This document shows positions 13,094 through 25,100 of a stretch of DNA of 64,000 bases, piece after piece. The DNA lies in assembly GCA_029532415.1 (NCBI GenBank), contig JAQOTA010000015.1, positions 1,674,001 through 1,738,000 on the forward strand, read 5' to 3'. How positions within the stretch are numbered: position 1 is the first letter of the stretch; each line of letters starts with the position of its first letter. A model generated the notes under the pieces. That model did not search any database. It saw nothing but the letters and a program-made list of their open reading frames with translations, and had not been told where the DNA came from. The DNA comes from Marasmius tenuissimus (taxonomy: Eukaryota > Basidiomycota > Agaricomycetes > Agaricales > Marasmiaceae). Made by a program: the position numbers and the translations under genes.

Positions 13094-15768
13094 TTATTCG
13101 TAAGGCATATCTTCTACTGCCTCTCCGAGCGACGTCCAGGTGTTTGCCGTCGCCTCAGCATAACTTTGCTCCTCCCTGGCAAACTGTTGTATCAATGCAC
13201 TAAGGCATGCTGGAAGAAAAGAAATTTAGTTGAATGATGACACCGCTGCAAGAATGATGACGGACTGTTTTCCCTATTGTGCAAGATGATTCTCAATTCG
13301 CTCCATAAACTGTTGAAATAGTAGAGATAGGTCAGCAGCCCCCGACAGACTTACGATTCAACACACCATGCACGAATGAAGACCCTCCTGCTGAGCTGCG
13401 CCGCAATCGTCGCTTGGTCTTTCTCAATCGACGAAGAAAGCCTATCGGCTTCGTCCTGCCAGCCTTCCTTCTGCGCGGCTTTGATTCCATCCAACTTCAC
13501 AGACGTCGTGTCGACCCTCTTCTTCAAACGCTCGACCTGATCAAGAGATAGTCGGTCGTTACGGATGAAGAGGTCTCTGGTAGCAATATAGAGGTCGCGC
13601 TGGGCCTACAGCAACTGCGTTAGTATTACCAGAAATCAACAAGCAATTGTATACGGACCTTGAGAGCCTCAAGAGTAGTATCGAACAATGCTCGGGTCTG
13701 ATCCAGGATATTAGCTCACAAACATTGACTGAGTGCCTCTTCTGGAAACTCACCCTTTGCTCAGCAAGCTCTGACTGTCGCTGACAATGAGACGCTACGT
13801 GTCCCAATCCCGTTCTTACACCCATGGAAAGCTCACATTGATCGGCACGCCAACAAGGATCAGTGACCTCGATCACAGATCGTAAAGTGTTCGTCAGCCG
13901 CGAGAGATCGCTCTGTTCGTCGATAGGTGCAAACCCAAAAGCAGAAGTGAGAGTATTGGTGGAAGCAGTGTCGGAGAAGGATGATGATTGTTTCACGGGA
14001 GAGAAGAGAGGCATCAATAGATGAGCTGGTAGGTGTCGCAACGGGGAGGTATTGATTCGTACCGCTGCTGCTTCTCTTCTCTTGATGATTCGCTCGGCCA
14101 AGATGCAGATACGTTGCCACTGCTCGATGAGAGGGTTGATTCGGCGTCGGATGGTTCTAGAGGAAAGTTGTCAGCAACATAGTAAGAGGTAAGATGGTCA
14201 TGGCACTTCGTACGCAATCTTATCATCGAGGTCACTTGGAATCGACATCTCCTCAACCCTGTCCACACGTTTACTAGAGGATTCTTCGTCGAGGGATACC
14301 GTAGCAGCCTTTCGCCACTCTTCAAAGGAGTGATGCGTCAAGAACGCAGCCAATATCCCGTCCTCCTTGATGACCGGATGATTCCTGATGTAAAATAGGA
14401 TTCTTGAGCCCCTAGTCCAATTTTATGGTGGACTTCGACGTACAAAACAAAGTTGAGGAACCTGGCGAGGCCTCTCCTGAATTGAGTTTGGTGAGTGAGG
14501 TTCGAGGAAACAGTATGGCTCCGAGGAAACAGACCTTCTCTGTTCCAAGAAGTATTCGTCCGCTACAAACTAGTCAGCAAAGCTAGAGAAAGAGAGAGAA
14601 TGGCAAAGACTCACGTCCGATGCGCTTGGGAGGTAGGGCAGGGAACAGGCGAAATGGGTACCTTCGAACAAGGCAGTCCCACAAGTAGACAAATTCCGAG
14701 TATCTTCTTGTAACAGGTGCACCTTTCTGGAGGTACGGAGTGAGATTCGTGTCAAGAAACGTATTGCGAAACGTACGTACGTCTGTGGTGATCTGATAGA
14801 CTGTATAACGGTTCAAGATGAATCCTTGCTGGCCCTGTATGGCCACAGAGATCGTGTCCTGTTTCTTCCACCAATCTTTGGGAAGACCAGGGCCTGCAAG
14901 GGCGGAAGGAGGGTTGGGTGCAGACCTTGGAGGTGCATCAAATCCACTGCCCAGGTTCGAAGGCGGGGAAACGAAACGCGTGTTTGTATTCCACGGGTCG
15001 TCAGCTGAGTAGGTGGGTGCTGGAGGCCCATCGGCAGCATAGGCGGGCGCCGGGGACCGTATCGTACTTGGGGTTGTGGTATTGGGCATGAAAGTAGAGG
15101 TTGAAGGTGGGAGTGCGTCAAGGTTGAGAGTTGGTTCAGGAAGTTCGTTCTGTGAGGAAAGTGCCGCTACTTGCTCAATGCTGACATCTAGAACAAGTCT
15201 ACCTCAGTCACAAGCAGGACCAAAGAAAAGTATAATCTACGCACCTTTTCCCGATTGTGCCAACGCTACCAACGCCAAAGCAACAAAGAATTCGAGCTTG
15301 GAAACCCTAGAGCGGTTGCTCACAAGATTGACGATCTTGAGGAGATATTCAGATATACCATTCTGCTTAGTTCGAGGCCAAGCACAAAACTCACCTTCTC
15401 TATTGTAGCAGCTGGCAGAGAAGATGTGGAAAGGACTCTCGACAGAGAACCCACGGAGGTCTCCCCACTGTTGCTTGGATCGACCAAAGCAAACGCTCGA
15501 TTGTAGATAGTCGGTACGGTTGCATCAGCTGGATCCACATGAGTATTCGGAAACATTCATAGAGATGGAGCTAATAAGTACCTATGACCGAACTGAACAC
15601 AGAGGACGTCTGGGGCGCAGGGGTTGCTGAGGGACTGGGCGCAGCGCTCCAGGGGTCGAGGCCATCATACGCTGAGCTAGCTAAGGGATTCTCGTCGACA
15701 AAGCTTCCACCAAAGCCATTCGCAGAATTTCCGCCGTATCGCTGAGCCGGTCGAGGAGAATTGAACAT
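13094..15768 (-). CDS. MVP1: Sorting nexin Mvp1 (PX-BAR, SNX8 type)
   Basis: Thirteen exons (15582-15768, 15395-15528, 15245-15335, 14781-15187, 14615-14726, 14535-14562, 14444-14476, 14214-14402, 13754-14156, 13659-13697, 13367-13605, 13266-13309, 13094-13209) give 673 residues. The N-terminus has the family's FVDENPLASSAYDGLDPW and an EH-like helical segment (VPTIYNRAFALVDPSNSGE). The PX domain contains TVYQITTD, VTRRYSEFVYLWDCLVRRY and FPALPPKRIG, the phosphoinositide pocket. The BAR region includes ILAERIIKRREAAAVRIN, SRLTNTLRSVIEV and QLSRRVFIRACLWSE near the end. Mvp1 works at endosomes in retromer-linked and retromer-independent sorting to the vacuole and Golgi. It precedes the dynactin-like gene on the same strand. 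Unusually small exons of 28 and 33 nt are needed to keep the frame. Confidence 0.9.
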
Positions 15769-16070
15769 GGGATATGGGTTGTGCTACAAGACCGCAGAAG
15801 CGGATGTTGCGCTGCTTATGTAATTGTTCGATGAGCGACAACATCTACATCCGCTGTCGATACTCGACAACAACCTGCCAATTGACTGTGTGGGCAGCAC
15901 ACTTGGGCGTCTCGATACAAATGGCATTCGAGAAGGTCCGAGCTTGGTTGACCACTCCAGCGAGCCTGGCAAATCCGATGGTTGTATTCAAACATACCGT
16001 TTCTACGCTAAGTACAGGACACTCGAAAATAAAGAGAAAATACGCTCCGCAGGAGATACACCTTCGTTCA

Positions 16071-18932
16071 TCACACAGAAACGTCCTCCGTCTTTTTCGC
16101 AGCAAAGTGCAACGTCCACGAAGACAAAAGCCTCCTGGCATTCACTTCATCTCCGGTCAATCTGCCACGCAAAGAACGATCAGCTTTTAGTGTTCAAACA
16201 AATGAGAAAGATGAATACGAACCCTGGTGTGCCGTATGTTAGAGGCGACATATACGAGTAGAATCCGAAAAGCACGAGGGAGAACACAACGAAAATGATT
16301 GGTCCCTTGAGACCGATGTCGGTGACCGTCCTCTTCCTCGCCTTCGTCGTCGGACCGCGTATAGATACGGGGTAGTTGATCGTATCTGAGAGAATGAATT
16401 GAAGGACAGCTCCCGCAACGAGAGCGGAAGCGAGGTGAGAGGGAAGGTAATGATGAATGAACAGCTGACGGTTCATCACGAAGAATGGCGCGTAATGAAC
16501 ACCCCACACGAGCAAGAAGAAACCGGCGGAGTTCCACAGACGGTTGCGTACAGCTAAACAAGGATGAGCACCACGAATCAACTGAATCGAAAGGAGATGG
16601 ATGTACCGTCAGGAATGGGTTGAATGTCTCGGCGACGTGCCAAAAGGTCCGCCCCCAGAATTCCGACATACACCGACAGCCCGATCAAACAAGCCCACCA
16701 TCCAACGATATTACCAACGAGGTAGATTTGTTTCTGAGTTTCGTTCTCGGTCCAGAAGCTGATGCCGCTCAACAGGAATGGCCAGTTGATCGGGCTGCTG
16801 GCGTAAGGATGCGATGCTGTGAGGCCAGCATTGTGTTGCAACATAAGGAGTTGAAGTTCGCCCCATTTCCTGAAGAAATTCATCTTCCTCGGCACCTTCT
16901 CGGGCTGCCCACCTGCGCGATTCAGAGGCTCTTCCCCGGCTATACAAGAGGCTCGTTCAGACTTGATCATCGAACGACATAGAAGGCAACGCACTTTCAT
17001 CAGCAACAATTTTATCCACGACCCATGTAGCGGTCCTCTCTGTCGGGTTTTTATTGCCATTGATCTCTTGCTGTTTGAATGCCCATTCAGGGAGTTGTTT
17101 GTTGTGGGTCCACATGGATACTCTAGTTTGAGCGTGTACGAGTCTGAAGTAACCGGACTTGCTCTTCCAAGCCTCTCCATCGTTGGGCGTGTCAATCAAT
17201 TGCATGTAAAACAGAGTTTCGTTGAACCGGGACTTGTCGTGCTTAGGCCAGGTCGTAAACTCCTGGTTCGTGGGCATCAAAGGGGAGGCAACATCGTGAG
17301 TGAGGAGAAGGCTGTCGGTGTTGACGTGAAGGAGCTGGATGATATCGTTATGCCTGACAATCCTGCCACGTCCAGTCTCCGGAAGAGCCTTGGTAGGAAC
17401 GATTTGCCAGTAGTTGTTGCTATCATCATGGCCATATCCAGTCACTTGCTGGCCTGTAAAGGTTGATATCAATAGGTGGTCAATGCTTTCATCGGCACCA
17501 TCTCTACCTTGACTACTAATACGACCGTCGTCGTATTTCAGGGGGTATTTCTCGACGTGAGAATGGAGGAAGACCTTTGTGTCTTTATGGCGCATAGCGA
17601 CTGTGTCGTAGTATCGTATTTCTGAACATTGTCGCGTTAGAACACAGTCCCGAGTTAGAAAGTCGAGATACCAACCTTGACTGTTCATAAGCATTTCGTT
17701 GCCGGCGAGCGTCTCTTGGAAGGCCGGACTCATGAAGGTATCACCAGGCCCCGAGGTCGGGAGCAGGGCGAAGTGAATCCAGAAGAATGATAGGTAGATG
17801 ATGAACGGCACGAGAATGAGGCCGGCGGCCCTCGCTGTGAAGTGGTTCCAGAAATGTTCCTATCATAAATGAGTCTCCGAGGGTGGATGTGATTGGAAAG
17901 ATGCCATACCATAGTATGTCCACGTTTGTGATCTAAGAGTCCCCATAGATCAATCAGGACGGCGACACCTATTGTTGCCACGGTAAGAACCCCGTTGACT
18001 TTCGAGCCCCAAGTGCAGGCCATGAAAACGCCGGTCGCTACCAACCAGCCCCACCACTCGGGGGTAAACTCCCTGCCAACAGGTCAGAGGCAGAACGGTA
18101 AGGGCACAATCCAACCCACCTGTATCGCAGCTTCTGGAATCGGATGTAGGCATAGATGGTCAACGACATGAAAAATATCAAGGTCGCATCGAGGAGAATT
18201 AGACGCGATTGAGCAACGTGCGCATTGTCTATAGGAAAAATTGTTAGTTGTACGCAATATCATATGAAGCAAACTCGCCGAATAACACAAGAGATGCAGA
18301 GAACGCAGCGATGATTGTCGAGTAACCGCTCTCCTTCATGATAGCATACACCACAGGTATCGTTAGACTGCCAAGAATAGCAGGTAGTGCGCGCATGCCA
18401 ACATATGGGACGTGGCTCGCCGTGTAGCTGTCACCAATGTTCTCGAATAGGAACTGTCCGTCAAATCCTGAAAACCAACCAGCGAGACCGAACAACATCT
18501 TTGCGAATGGGGGGTGGACGTCGAAGTAATATTCTCCTTTGATGTAATAACCAGCAAACTTTCCGAAGTGGACCTCGTCAAAGCTAACGAAAAGGTGATG
18601 AGCCTCTTGAACAACGGAAGAAGATTGTCACATACACGACTTGGTCGGGTTGGTTGATTTTGTAGAAACGCAAAGCAAATGCCACAGCAGTCAGCACTGC
18701 TACCACTACGAAGCTTGCTCTGTCCGTCTCCAGGAGTTTCTCAATTTCATGTCGTCTGTTCTGCACAGCGAGTCAGGACGCTGAGCCAACGTGGCAAGAA
18801 AATCAAGTTACTGACGGGGTTTTGGTAGACGTTGTCGGCATGCTCTTCTTCTTGGAAACGTTCATCTTCGTCTGGATCTAGTCTTGAGCTGGATGCTCCA
18901 GGCCGGTACCTGAGCTTGCTCGGGCTCGACAT
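16071..18932 (-). CDS. PMT4: Dolichyl-phosphate-mannose protein O-mannosyltransferase Pmt4
   Basis: About eleven exons; the first are 18816-18932, 18636-18760, 18279-18583, 18120-18228, 17910-18072, and the last is 16071-16161. After an Arg/Glu-rich cytosolic tail and a first membrane helix comes FDEVHFGKFAGYYIKGEY, the GT39 catalytic loop with its acidic pair. Further helices follow, then the luminal MIR domain (YYDTVAMRHKDTKVFLHSH, YDDGRISSQGQQVTGYGHDD, LTHDVASPLMPTNQE, AFKQQEINGNK) and the C-terminal membrane block ending LTGDEVNARRLLSSWT. The MIR wording is of the PMT4 subfamily, which modifies membrane-anchored proteins in the ER as a homodimer, rather than PMT1/PMT2. One intron (18229-18278) has a GC donor (gcgagt). 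The 3' end lies 302 bp from the MVP1 start; the 5' end is only about 150 bp from EZH2. Confidence 0.93.
18229..18278 (-). other. GC-AG intron in PMT4
   Basis: The exon ends LVLF + G and the next begins AC AAT GCG CAC (DNAHVAQSR, conserved in Pmt4). The only junction that joins them in frame starts with gcgagt and ends with ctatag, 50 nt. There is no GT donor nearby that keeps the conserved residues. Confidence 0.75.
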
Positions 18933-19080
18933 GGCGAGAGGAATAAGAGGGGAAAGGAATGAAGAAAGTGGTTGAAGTTGAGCTGTTAAGTCTTGACGGA
19001 GTTGATACGTGCCCGTTTGATTGATCGCGTGGGCACGCGAATATAACGTAAGCTATACTCTTTGTTCCGTTACTCCCACT

Positions 19081-21748
19081 ATGTTACCCTGCTCAACTAC
19101 TATGGAAGACCTGGAGGCCATTGAACAGACCGGCCGTACAGTATATCGCGAGACCTATGAAGACTTTTACTCCTGGGAGCGAGATGAATCTCTGCTGCAG
19201 CATATCCTGAGATCCCTCAGGCGAACAAAGACAGCACCGCGTCAACAGTGGACCGATGTTGCTTCTGAACCTCAGGAAAGCTTTCTTAACAGGCAAGAAT
19301 CTTGTTCAATTGTAACCTATCAGTGGTCGGACGACGGCGCGCATGTTCATACTACTGAACACACCGTTGGCCTAACAAAAGCCAGTAGCAACTTCAAGAA
19401 GTTAAAAGGTGTCCCCCGTTTTTTGAATTGCAGCCCGGTCAGTAGGTCCATGACGCGGGACGTAGGTACCGGTGCTCTTTTTGCTCCCTTCGCAGACTCG
19501 AAGAAGTTCTCAATTGGAGCATACTTGAAAGAATTTCCATACCTAGATTGGGTAGACAATCTCGATGATTCTGATCGTGCGTAATCCTCGTCGGTCGCTG
19601 CAAGCCTGTCATAGCATCTAACAGACTCGCGAGTAGGAGAGTTGCTGGAATATGAGGTTGCGTGGCAACTCTATCTCAACCACCGCCTTCGATATGATCA
19701 AATTGACGATACCAACCTCTTTCCCCTACCGCTCCGCAATGGAAATAAATCAGGTTTGCTTTGGGCGTGCAATCAGCGGTAGGTGATCCTTCTTGCCCCT
19801 TATAACTGTCTGAATTTTATTTGGTCGTGTCAAGGGATCTATGGCCTGACTGTAACACATACGGTGCTACCGATGGGTTACCCGAGAGAAATATGCCCTC
19901 CTTCACTGGAGATCAAACTGATCTTTTTCAAGAGGTGAACCGGGGACTCGCTCAATTTTGTCCCAACCTGAGCTGTCTGTACCATTTTTGTTCTGTTCAC
20001 AGTGAGTGACTCACGAGTTCATATTCCGGTCTGTCTGACAAGGATGTTACCTCACTAGCAAATCTCATCGTCACGCCTCCATTTACACCTGCTCGCCCAA
20101 CGCCCAACGAATCTTACATCTTGGAACTGGTTCGCTCGGGCCCTGACGAAAGTAAAGCGTGCGAATACAACTGCTTTCGAAGGCACATCGATGAGGGGAA
20201 TTGGATGGCGAGTGTATTGTTTCTTTTTGCACAACTGTAGCTCAACCTTATTGTTTGCCCAGGAAAACTTGCCTCCCCTTAGTGAAAAAGACCCGAAGTA
20301 TGGGACGATCCAAAGCGTCTTGAAACTGGATCCCGACATGTCCCCGTGCGACCTCGCTGTGATCTGTCAAATGGAGTGTTTATCGGTATGTATTTTTGTA
20401 TCTCAACGGACCCCTTGGATGTTATTCCCTTCTTCATCGCTTCCGGGGCTCTGTCTAACGCCCTCCAGGTGTATGAGTGTCGTATTCGCGTCTGCAAAGA
20501 CGCATACCCCATTCGTACATATTCTCCTGATGAAGTGGAGGAAGCGATCCTGGCGCGCTCCCGGCGACGCTACGAAGGTAAGTGACGTCTCCCGACACTC
20601 GATAGATGGCTCACTTTTGCACTCGTGGATCCATCAGACCCTGAAATTGAACTGAAATGGGAGACGGACCACCAACCTTGTACTTGCGTCGATAAGTCAA
20701 CTTGTGAGACACGGCCAGATTGTCCATGCAACAAAGATAATGGTCGCCTTTGTGATCGCAATTGCCGTTGCAAGCCAACCTGTGCGTGGGCTTACCCCTT
20801 CATCAGTTCGTATTGACATCCTGCTAGGTACCTTGAGATTCCCGGGTTGTGAGTGCCGAGATGGGTGCTCATCGTCCGTGAAATGCTTGTGCATCAGGAA
20901 ATCCAGGGAGTGTGATCCTGAGCTTTGCACGAGTTGCAATGCACGGTAAGTTACTCTTGGTGGGCTTGTTATGAGCCTGGGATTGACTCTCCCGGTGCGA
21001 TGAATAAGCGCCGAGAAACGACCACGAAATAGCGGAAAGAAAGGCCTCCCTTGCCGCAACGTTAAATTACTGAGAGGCAAATCGCAAGTGAGCTCATCCT
21101 GATCTTTGGTCAATGGTCTATCATCCCTTGTTGAAACTTGATTGCGCGAAGTTCCTCGAAATCAAGACAGCAAAGTACGGGGCGGGCGCCTTCGCGACCC
21201 AGGACATCGCCAGCGACGAATACATAGGGGGTAAGGTTCACCTTCCTCATACCGGGGAGACACGATCACGACGAAGACATTTCAGAATACGTAGGGGAGC
21301 TGTTGGATCGTAAGCGGGCGTCCGAGTGCAGGTGTGTGTAGCTCTCTTTTCAAGACAAAATTCTGAGGGGTGAGTTTCCATATATGCAAGTCGGATCAAC
21401 AAATACAGAGAACTCAACTATTTCTTTGACTCTGAATCGGGAACGATTGATGCAGCCTTAATGGGCAACGAAATACGATATCTGAACGAGCTGAAGGGAG
21501 GAGAGAACTGTAAAGCATCTGGCAAGTACCAACTCCGATCCTTCAGCTCCTGACCTGTACAATTGACACGCCATGATCCCAGTGAGAGTTGTAAACGGTG
21601 AAAAGCGTCTTGCGATTCACGCCGGTAAGTCTGACAGTGTTTTTGTACAGATAACGAGCGACTTAAAATGGTTCCAGAGCGCAGTATTAAAAAGGGAGAC
21701 GAGCTCCTCCTGGACTATGGCGAGGATTATTGGCTCTATGATAACTAA
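19081..21748 (+). CDS. EZH2: Polycomb-type histone H3K27 methyltransferase (E(z)/EZH2 homologue)
   Basis: Fourteen exons: 19081-19576, 19625-19778, 19835-20001, 20059-20213, 20263-20385, 20469-20577, 20638-20781, 20828-20945, 21009-21087, 21152-21230, 21286-21331, 21409-21521, 21583-21624 and 21651-21748; 640 residues. A pre-SET CXC region (CTCVDKSTCETRPDCPCNKD, CDRNCRCKPTC, CECRDGC, SRECDPELCTSC) directly precedes the SET domain, the E(z) arrangement. SET landmarks are KYGAGAFATQDI, EYVGELLDRK, GNEIRYLNEL, VRVVNGEKRLAIHA and LLLDYGEDYW, ending just after. The expected NHSxxPNC reads NELKGGENC, so the SAM-contacting His is replaced. E(z) proteins act in PRC2 with EED and Suz12 to silence chromatin. 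The start could also be the in-frame ATG 21 bases downstream. The promoter is squeezed into about 148 bp shared with PMT4. One intron has a GC donor. Confidence 0.88.
21522..21582 (+). other. GC-AG intron in EZH2
   Basis: The intron begins gcaagt, the standard GC-donor consensus, and ends cccag. It joins GCA TCT G to TG AGA GTT GTA, restoring ASVRVVNGEKRL in the SET domain. No GT donor in the vicinity keeps this frame. Confidence 0.8.
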
Positions 21749-22119
21749 GCGGAAGGCTGCTGGTATTATAGGTCAATCATACGAAATGAGATATATACAA
21801 TAAATGACAACACTACGGAAATGAGACTCGAAAGGAGTGTGAGGATGAAAAGAAGCAAAGTAGAGAAAAGCAAAAACGAGCGATCAGGCGTGAATGATAA
21901 GTAATGTAAGAGTGATACAGAGAGGAAGAGCCGCAACTGATATACAGAGTTCAGACACATGGGAAGAGAATAAGTCAATCGATGAAAAGTGGATGCTGAG
22001 CAGAAACCGCATAGACGACCTAGATCGCAGTAACCTATAAATACCGGACTAGCGGCCAAAGCAAAAGAAGAAAAGGGGGTCCAAAAGAGACGAAAATAAA
22101 CACAGGGTATTCATCCAGT
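21749..22119. other. Convergent intergenic region, no gene seen
   Basis: 371 bp between the 3' ends of EZH2 (+) and the Far1/Ste5-like gene (-). A/G-rich on the + strand, fitting 3' UTRs. No further feature. Confidence 0.5.
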
Positions 22120-25100
22120 CTATTCCCTCGCGACCCAGTCAGTGCTGCGGGCGACAAGTTCGATTGAGTTGTCAGTCGTCCAGAATAGTCTCTCCGTAGC
22201 GCTTCGTCCCGTCCAACTCTTTTGGTCTCGTAGGATCATGGCCTAAAGAGGGAGTGTTAGTGAGGAGATAAACGTAACAGTGGACTGCCGCATACCTGCT
22301 GAGCACCAAAGTTTCGCTGGTCATGCGCAAACAGATCAACATTATCATCTAGGGCTTCACTGAGAATCTGCAAATCTTGAAGCATAGCTTGCATCGCCCG
22401 GACCGCGGCCAGTGTGAGTAATTCCTTCCTGTTCCTTGAAGTACTACCTGTGGAATTGGGCGGAGGAAGAGATTTCGAAATAGTCTGCAACACAGTGTGG
22501 AGGATCCGCTTCGTCTCGCTTATGATCTTCTGTGCCTGTGGGAAATTCTTCCTCGACACCAGGACGAGGGCACGGGTGATCATATCAGAAGCGAGCAGCT
22601 CCATGCGTCGCCGCACGATAACTGGGTCTGACACCGTGGACGGAGGTTTCGGCGCACTTCCGTTCGGCGGTAGAAGGGTCACAGTCAGTAGCACAGGATG
22701 TGCCAGTCTTGACACATGCTTCCCAGCCGCGGGATCGAAGAAGGCACCATCGACTTCAACAACCGGTACTTCATCAATCATCCTCTCCATCATGCCATCC
22801 GTGAAATCAGACCCATCATCAATCGCCAGTGCATCCAACCCCATACTTTGCACGAAGCGATCCGTCGCATTCAATGCTCGTCCGTCTCTTCCCGCTCCAC
22901 CGGCTCGAGCCATCTTTTGTTGCAAGTCGGCGTTATCGAGCTCTAATTCGATAAGCATCTCCTTCCTCTCTCCGTATCTCAACTCTCCCACGTCTACATC
23001 GACGTTCTGCCCGTCAGATGCCAGAATGCTTGACGGGCCACCCGACACTTTTCGTATTCTGAACCTGTTGCCATCGACTATCTTCAGGTGTAACTTCATG
23101 TTGAGTAGTCCGATAGACATCATACCACCGACGCAACCTGAGATGCAGTCGCGGAGATCGTACCAGTCCTTGACAAAGGTGTAGGTGCCAGACGTGTGAT
23201 TTGACATAAGCCAGAGGGAAGCAGGATCGTGCGATCGTCCGTAGCCGAATGAGTGAATGGGACATTTGCAGCCTCTGCGCGAGCCAGGACAAGATCCATC
23301 TGTGCCCGACGAGTGCTGTCCGCGGCATCGCTAACAAGAATCATGCCTGAGACAGGGTTCTTGGATTTACGCTGAAGGACGACATCAAGACCTAGAAATC
23401 GCACATTTGAGTTCTACAATGATCCAGAGACCGAGAGATTCTTACCGTGGTTGACAGCCGTGACAACGTCCGTCTTCTCGTCCTTGCTTCCGCGCACCAA
23501 AAATTCATCTAAAGGCACACCTTCTCGCGTCGGTAAACCTGACAGGCCATTCTCCTCTTCCGGTCGCCGTGAGGTTAAGTCTGCAATGAATTTCTCTATC
23601 CGATTCTTGCTCTGGGCCTTCGTGACACTCAAAAAGGGAGTCTTCCGTACACGTCCGCCGATACCGACTTCGAAGGTGACAAGACTCAGTCTGTCCTTCT
23701 GCCCGAGCGATGCGACGATGAATTCAAGTGTGGACTTGATAACCCGCAACTTCAACTGTGCTGTGCTTGGCGCGGCATGAGGGGGCGGGAGCGAAATCAC
23801 CATGATCAGATCCATCGGGGGATGTGGCAAGGGCGTCAAGGAATTGGATGGGCCTGCCGAAGTATATGGTGTCACCAACCCGGTTGGAGCGTCATATGGA
23901 GACATCTCATCATCCTCTCCCAAAGTCGATAACTTTTGTTGAGGATGATGAGGACGATGGTACGGTCCATGTTGCATGGAACCATGGGACGTCGAAGATG
24001 ACATTGTCGACCTCGATGATCCATTCAGCAAGCTGTCCGCTCCGCTGCTGACGGTCGTTCCGGTGCTGCCACTAAGCATCCTCATCGCCTTCTGATTGCC
24101 ACCGAATTCCTCCATATCCAGCCCGCGATCATGAGCCTGCTGCTGCTGCTGCTGTTGTTGTTGATAGGCTGGGTTCTGACTCTGGAACATGTTGACCAAT
24201 GCCTGGATCGTGTTTTTCCAAGCCTCCAGCGAGGAACGGTCCTTGTATATCAGTATGAAAGACGCGAGTTCATCTTCCATGTCAATCGTGAGCGACATCT
24301 CGCCCGCAGCGGAGGAGGCAGTTACGTTCTTGATATGCCGGACGTAAATTCGACCCTTGAGCCTCAGGACACCTTTGGCCTGGGCAGAGGACGAGCCCAT
24401 CATAGACCCCGACTCCGACAGCCCCGAGGCATTTGATAATAGTCTACCAAGTGACCGCTTCTTCTCCTCTACCACACAGATCAAAGCCTCCTTGAACAGG
24501 TAAACATAGAACTCCCTGACTAGGGAATCCCGCCTGACTGAGAGAAGATCGTACATCTGTAGCGGACCGAGATCTGATAGAGGATGTCCCTTCCAGTCGA
24601 TAATCCTGTTCCTAAGGTCCTCAGTGATGGCATTGAAAGGAGAGTCTTCTTCCCGATGAATGATGTTTACGGCCGGGTACGTCGGGGAGGAAGAAGAATC
24701 GGAGCGAGTATGGCTGTAATCATGGGAATGGTTGGAGGAGTGATGCTCGTTGGAAAAAGACATATCATTGTGTGACCTTTGACGACGGGGTCCTGAGTGC
24801 ATCTGAGGCTGGTGAAGAGGCGGGGGACTGGAGACTTCATGCCTATTTCCTTCCCGTGTCCGTGGATTGTAGGTGTCGTGAGGAACCGGGCCTGGTACTG
24901 GACCATTGACACGCTTCCCGGGTAGCTCAATGACAACGATACAAGTGAGAGGTTGATTGACGTCGTGTGTTCGAGTGAGCGAAGAGAATTCAGGGCGAAC
25001 TTGAATCGAAGGGGCGACAATGTATGTGTGCTCGCTAGTCGGGGCCGACTTGACAGAGCCGCTGTGATCCAATGGGTCGTCTTCGGAGGGGTCGTACGGG

